Source: DATAFO01 sp046728015 (GTDB lineage Bacteria; Actinomycetota; Thermoleophilia; Solirubrobacterales; 70-9). From it: a DNA stretch of 25,929 nucleotides. The notes below the pieces were generated by a model. The model was not told the DNA's origin. It did not search any database and saw only the letters and a list, made by a program, of their open reading frames with translations. Below are positions 23,205-25,929 of the stretch, piece after piece; position 1 is the first letter of the stretch, and each line of letters opens with the position of its first letter. The translations under genes and the position numbers were made by a program. The stretch is from NCBI GenBank assembly GCA_046728015.1, contig JBKPDQ010000192.1, positions 1-25,929 of the forward strand, read 5' to 3'.

Positions 23205-24038
23205 TCAGCGCGCGAAGCTGGCGATCGCGTCGGCGACCCGCTGCGGCTGATCGAACGGCACGAACGTCTTCGCGTCGGCGATCGTCTCGATGCGCGCGTT
23301 CGGGATCACGGACGCGAGCCGTTCGGCATCCGACAGCTTGAAGAGGCGGTCCTCGGGGGCCCAGGCGAACAAGACGTCCAGGTCTGACTTGCTGAGGCGT
23401 TCGGCGGCTTCGATCGTGTACCGCTTGTGGAGTCCGGCCGTGACCTTGCGGAGGTCCCGCGCGACGCCGGCATCCGTCGCGCTGGGAGCCATCCACGACG
23501 CAGACAGCTCGTCCGGGATCTTCCGCTTGGCGAAGGGAGCGAACGCCGCTCTCCGCAACGCCCCGATGCGAAACGGCAGCCCGAGCGCGGTCATTGCTCC
23601 GGGGACCCGGGCCAGCGGGACCATGAGGTTGAACGGGAACGGCGGGAAGTGCTCGTAGGTGTCGCAGTTGGTGAGCACGAGCCGGGCAATCCGCTCGGGA
23701 TGCCGCGTGGCGAGCACCTGCGAGATGGCTCCGCCGCTGTCGTTGCCGACGATGGTCACGTCCTCGAGGTCGAGCTCCGCGAGGAAGTCGGCGATGATCC
23801 GCGCCAGGCCGGGCGGGGAGAGGTCGGCGTCGGGATTCATCGCCCGCGGGTGCGACCCCATCGGCCAGTCTCCTGAGATGCACCGAAACCGGTCGGCGAG
23901 GGCCACGGCGGTGCCCTCCCAGAGTCGTCCGTCGACCAGGTAGCCGTGGACGAAGACAATCGGCTGGCCGGAGCCCGCCTCGCGATATCGGATCGGGCCC
24001 TGCGGAAGCTCTGCGAACGAGCCGTTGGCCGGGGTCAT
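23205..24038 (-). CDS. Alpha/beta hydrolase (epoxide hydrolase/dehalogenase-like) lacking the usual catalytic His
   Basis: The 277-aa protein has the oxyanion motif HGYL (His31-Gly32), a nucleophile elbow VGNDSGGAIS and a cap domain at ~125-215. Aligned with the epoxide hydrolase/haloalkane dehalogenase pattern G-x-D-x-G-G, the nucleophile is Asp100; Ser101 is the alternative. The acid is probably Asp230 (WAPEDRL). The expected catalytic His near the C-terminus (usually GAGHF) is Thr258 in DAKTFVPFDQP. It therefore may be a lyase-like, non-hydrolytic or atypical enzyme. ATG 24038 overlaps the upstream SnoaL stop by four bases (ATGA), with GGAGGGGG as ribosome site. Last gene of the TetR-controlled operon. 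Confidence 0.85.
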   Translation of the reverse strand: MTPANGSFAELPQGPIRYREAGSGQPIVFVHGYLVDGRLWEGTAVALADRFRCISGDWPMGSHPRAMNPDADLSPPGLARIIADFLAELDLEDVTIVGNDSGGAISQVLATRHPERIARLVLTNCDTYEHFPPFPFNLMVPLARVPGAMTALGLPFRIGALRRAAFAPFAKRKIPDELSASWMAPSATDAGVARDLRKVTAGLHKRYTIEAAERLSKSDLDVLFAWAPEDRLFKLSDAERLASVIPNARIETIADAKTFVPFDQPQRVADAIASFAR

Positions 24039-24547
24039 GATCCCCCTCCGAGCCCAAGCCGCCGCCGAAGCTGCCGGGCTTGAAGGCGGGCAAATCGCGG
24101 CCAGATGCGCGGCCTCGTCGCGACGGCGGCCAGCAGGGGCGTCGGGTCAAAGTACGCGCGGCGCTCGGTCGCAAGTCCGCCTCGCAGCGTCACCCGATCG
24201 ACGCAGTCCCAGTTCACGGGCCGCCCGCCGAGCGTTCCGGAAAGCGTGAACTCGATCAGCGCCGTGTCGCCGTTGGTAGCCCAGCGGTGGACCGTGGCGT
24301 GCAGGTCCGGGATCAGCTCGAAGATCGGCCGCGCGAACTGCTCGCGAAACGCATGCCGGCCGATGGTGGTCGGGACCTGCGGCTGGATCATCCGGACGTC
24401 CTCGGCGACCAGACCGTCGAAGTGGTCCGCGAAGGAGTCCGCGTCGGTGGGCGCTCGCCAACCCTCGATGAACGAGCGCACCCACTCCTCGGTCGTGCGT
24501 CCCGCCTCGGCTGCGGCGACGCCGTCGGTTGTGGCCGCGCCGCTCAT
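24035..24547 (-). CDS. SnoaL-like / NTF2-fold protein, second gene of TetR-linked operon
   Basis: This 170-aa protein has the NTF2-like fold in residues ~18-135: TTEEWVRSFIEGWRAPTDAD, then a strand set LVAEDVRMIQPQV, GRHAFREQFARPIFELIPDL, and VHRWATNGDTALIEFTLSGT. Such proteins act as cyclases, isomerases, epoxide hydrolases or small-ligand binders. The C-terminal tail (PRIWPRFARLQARQLRRRLG) is basic and Leu/Arg-rich, unusual for the family, and may be a helix contacting membrane or a partner. ATG 24547 overlaps the preceding gene's stop by four bases and its own stop overlaps the hydrolase ATG likewise, so the three genes are tightly coupled. The ligand is unknown. Confidence 0.82.
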   Translation of the reverse strand: MSGAATTDGVAAAEAGRTTEEWVRSFIEGWRAPTDADSFADHFDGLVAEDVRMIQPQVPTTIGRHAFREQFARPIFELIPDLHATVHRWATNGDTALIEFTLSGTLGGRPVNWDCVDRVTLRGGLATERRAYFDPTPLLAAVATRPRIWPRFARLQARQLRRRLGLGGGS

Positions 24548-24999
24548 GCCAGCCCCAGCTGCTGCAGCCCGGCCGCCCAGTCGACGTAGGTGTGCTTGGC
24601 GGTCAACAGGCCGTCGGTGACCGTGATGACGTCGACGGCGTCGATCTCGATTCGCCCGCCCGGCTCGGCGCGGGCGCCCGCCATCTCGAGGGGCTGGGCG
24701 AGGGTGCCGCTCATCGTCCAGCGCACGGTCCAGCCCCACTCCCCGATCAGGGCCTGCTGAGAGGTGAAGGTGAGGTCGGGGAATTGGGCCAGGAAGCCGG
24801 CGAACGCCGCCTCGATCGCGTCGCGCCCGCGGACCTCGGACGCCGCGGCGTGCAGGTGAAAGACGCCGTCCTCGGCGTGGAAGGGAGCGATGGCGGCGGC
24901 GTCGCGACTTGCCCACGCGTCGCCGTAGCGATCGAACAGGCTCTCCATCTGCTCGAGCCGCGGGGCGGCGGTCGACGGGGCGGAGGTGGTGGTGGTCAT
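24544..24999 (-). CDS. SnoaL-like / NTF2-fold protein, first gene of TetR-linked operon
   Basis: This 151-aa protein has the core RLEQMESLFDRYGDAWASRD, then AIAPFHAEDGVFHLHAAASE, the helix RGRDAIEAAFAGFLAQFPDL, and strands WTVRWTMSGTL and IEIDAVDVITVTDGLLTAKH, typical of the SnoaL/NTF2 superfamily with a Trp/His-lined pocket. ATG 24999 has AGAGGA 7 nt upstream. It heads the operon with a second SnoaL and the hydrolase. The promoter is a near-consensus sigma-70 site with a TetR operator inside its spacer. Small-molecule detoxification or catabolism is a reasonable guess, but no substrate can be named. Confidence 0.85.
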   Translation of the reverse strand: MTTTTSAPSTAAPRLEQMESLFDRYGDAWASRDAAAIAPFHAEDGVFHLHAAASEVRGRDAIEAAFAGFLAQFPDLTFTSQQALIGEWGWTVRWTMSGTLAQPLEMAGARAEPGGRIEIDAVDVITVTDGLLTAKHTYVDWAAGLQQLGLA

Positions 25000-25023
25000 C
25001 GGGGGTCCTCTCGATTCGGGCGG

Positions 25024-25052
25024 TTGGCATACAGACTGTACGTATCTAACAT
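25024..25052 (+). promoter_or_regulatory. tetR promoter (TTGGCA-N17-TAACAT)
   Basis: -35 TTGGCA (25024-25029) and -10 TAACAT (25047-25052) are 17 bp apart. The -10 ends 9 nt before ATG 25062, giving a leaderless or 2-4 nt leader mRNA. Confidence 0.6.
25028..25042. promoter_or_regulatory. TetR operator, site 1
   Basis: CATACA-GAC-TGTACG, arms of the CATACA/TGTATG type with one mismatch pair. It fills the spacer of the tetR promoter and covers the start point of the operon promoter. Confidence 0.6.
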
Positions 25053-25072
25053 ACAGGTTGTATGGATGTCAA
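25043..25072 (-). promoter_or_regulatory. Promoter of the SnoaL-SnoaL-hydrolase operon
   Basis: On the minus strand, TTGACA (25067-25072) and TTAGAT (25044-25049, spacer 17) or TAGATA (25043-25048, spacer 18). The -35 lies inside the first codons of tetR. This is the best consensus promoter in the window. Confidence 0.65.
25050..25064. promoter_or_regulatory. TetR operator, site 2
   Basis: CATACA-GGT-TGTATG has perfect 6-bp arms and a 3-bp centre. It lies in the spacer of the operon promoter and covers the tetR -10 end and start codon. Centres of sites 1 and 2 are 22 bp apart. Confidence 0.7.
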
Positions 25073-25652
25073 GGAAGCGCAAGGAGAGGCGACGCGCGCG
25101 CAACTGCTGGCGACCGCCCGGGCGCTGTTCGGAGAACGCGGCTACGCCGCGGTCGGAACCGAGGAGATCGTGCGCAGTGCCGGCGTCACCCGCGGCGCTC
25201 TCTACCACCACTTCGACGGCAAGGCCGATCTGTTTCGGGCGGTGTTCGAAGAGATGGAGGCCGAGCTCGCCGAACGGATCGCCGGCGAGGCGCTCTCGCA
25301 GCCGGATGCCTGGGAGGCGCACCTCGCCGCCGTGGAGCTCTTCCTCGACGCCTGCCAGGACCCCGAGGTGCAACGGATCGCGTTGGTCGACGCGCCTTCG
25401 GTCCTCGGCTGGCAGACCTGGCGAGAGATCGAGGCGCGCTACTGGCTGGGCCTGATCAAGGTCAGCCTCCAGGCGCTCATGGATGCGGGGTTGATCGCGG
25501 AGCAGCCCGTGGGCCCGCTCGCCCAGACGATGCTGGGGGCGCTTACGGAGGCGGGCCTGTACGTCGCCGGGGCCGACGACGTAACCGCCGCGCGAGCCGA
25601 GATGGCGACGGTTGTCCGCCGGCTGCTCGAGGGCCTGCGCCCGTCCGGCTAA
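25062..25652 (+). CDS. TetR-family transcriptional repressor
   Basis: The 196-aa protein has the N-terminal TetR helix-turn-helix in residues ~10-56: ATRAQLLATARALFGERGYA, then GTEEIVRSAGVTRGALYHHF and DGKADLFRAVFEEM. The C-terminal helical ligand/dimer domain (~60-196) contains RIALVDAPSVLGWQTWREIE, a pattern common in regulators of small hydrophobic compounds. ATG 25062 is 9 nt after a -10 hexamer with no ribosome site, so the mRNA is probably leaderless; ATG 25066 is out of frame. Two palindromes upstream, one over its own start codon, indicate repression of itself and of the divergent three-gene operon. The inducer is unknown. Confidence 0.94.
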   Translation: MDVKEAQGEATRAQLLATARALFGERGYAAVGTEEIVRSAGVTRGALYHHFDGKADLFRAVFEEMEAELAERIAGEALSQPDAWEAHLAAVELFLDACQDPEVQRIALVDAPSVLGWQTWREIEARYWLGLIKVSLQALMDAGLIAEQPVGPLAQTMLGALTEAGLYVAGADDVTAARAEMATVVRRLLEGLRPSG

Positions 25653-25667
25653 CCCTCAGGGCGCCGC

Positions 25668-25673
25668 TAGACT
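25668..25673 (+). promoter_or_regulatory. -10-like hexamer (TAGACT) of rpmE
   Basis: TAGACT ends 9 nt before ATG 25683. A weak GGAA lies between. It fits the short-leader pattern of this window. Confidence 0.35.
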
Positions 25674-25682
25674 GGAACGACG

Positions 25683-25892
25683 ATGAAGACCGGGATCCAC
25701 CCTGAATACGGACTCGCCCACGTGCGCTGCTCGTGCGGGAACGAGTTCTATACGCGTTCGACGAAGCCCGAGCTTCACGTCGAGATCTGCTCGGAGTGCC
25801 ATCCCTTCTACACCGGCAAGCAGAAGCTGGTCGATACCGGCGGGCGAGTCGAGCGCTTCAAGCGCCGCGCAGCGCGTCGCCAGCAGGGTTGA
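25683..25892 (+). CDS. rpmE: 50S ribosomal protein L31 (zinc-binding type)
   Basis: The 69-aa protein starts MKTGIHPEYG and carries the zinc ligands as CxC (Cys16, Cys18) and CxxC (Cys36, Cys39), so it is the C+ form of L31 used when zinc is sufficient. Residues 21-27 (EFYTRST) and the HPFYTGKQKLVDTGGRVERF block are family-typical, and the basic tail binds rRNA. Length is normal. A GTG follows one codon boundary after the stop, perhaps the start of the next gene. Confidence 0.97.
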   Translation: MKTGIHPEYGLAHVRCSCGNEFYTRSTKPELHVEICSECHPFYTGKQKLVDTGGRVERFKRRAARRQQG

Positions 25893-25929
25893 GTGCTCGG
25901 GGCCGCCGTTAGGGCCAGCGCGGACGCGC
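25893..25929 (+). CDS. Possible start of a gene cut by the window edge
   Basis: GTG 25893 directly follows the rpmE stop and the frame is open for 12 codons (VLGAAVRASADA) to the window end. In many actinobacteria a DUF1385 gene follows rpmE, but nothing here can confirm that. Confidence 0.2.
   Translation, partial: MLGAAVRASADA

Overview
The window is GC-rich, densely packed actinobacterial chromosome with many GTG/TTG starts and 1-8 bp gene overlaps. A secreted protein at 22529-23128 carries an LGGTAVA signal segment and an NSV-rich polar stretch, a pattern I associate with the class Thermoleophilia (Solirubrobacterales/Gaiellales). That assignment is an inference. I see no mobile element, CRISPR array, rRNA or tRNA, and no gene-free stretch longer than 300 bases.

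Layout. 1-3828 (+): 3' part of a SAM methyltransferase, a GH57 branching enzyme, a GT4 glucosyltransferase and a GH16-like protein. The first three match the order and sequence style of mycobacterial Rv3030-Rv3031-Rv3032 (methylglucose lipopolysaccharide/alpha-glucan synthesis). 3825-6718 (-): SnoaL-like protein, small Cys-rich metal-binding protein, class III aminotransferase and hexapeptide acyltransferase. 6783-7848 (+): MeaB GTPase and a short PRC-barrel-like remnant. 7845-9935 (-): small protein, acyl-CoA dehydrogenase and HxlR regulator, divergent from a 65-aa protein and a PaaI-type thioesterase (10001-10737, +) across twin 17-bp palindromes. 10770-12236 (-): leucyl aminopeptidase. 12320-18594 (+): thiolase, HAD phosphatase, amidase, acyl-CoA mutase large subunit, two small proteins and the B12-binding mutase subunit. 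18763-22528 (+): EtfB, EtfA, ETF:quinone oxidoreductase and a possible 38-aa protein. 22529-23128 (-): secreted protein. 23205-24999 (-): a three-gene operon (SnoaL, SnoaL, alpha/beta hydrolase) facing a TetR gene across a compact promoter/operator. The window ends with rpmE (L31).

How the genes work together. The centre of the window is acyl-CoA metabolism. A two-subunit B12 mutase with its MeaB chaperone, an acyl-CoA dehydrogenase, EtfBA and ETF-QO (acyl-CoA electrons to quinone), a thiolase and a thioesterase lie within 16 kb. The mutase has Phe and Gln at the two positions that separate isobutyryl-CoA mutase from methylmalonyl-CoA mutase, and no methylmalonyl-CoA epimerase is present. A branched-to-linear C4-CoA route (isobutyryl-CoA to butyryl-CoA, then beta-oxidation) is therefore more likely than propionate metabolism.

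The DNA-level signals are notable: a dispersed long palindrome present twice, several clean regulator palindromes, and a recurring -10-like hexamer (TANNNT) 6-9 nt before start codons that suggests leaderless transcripts.
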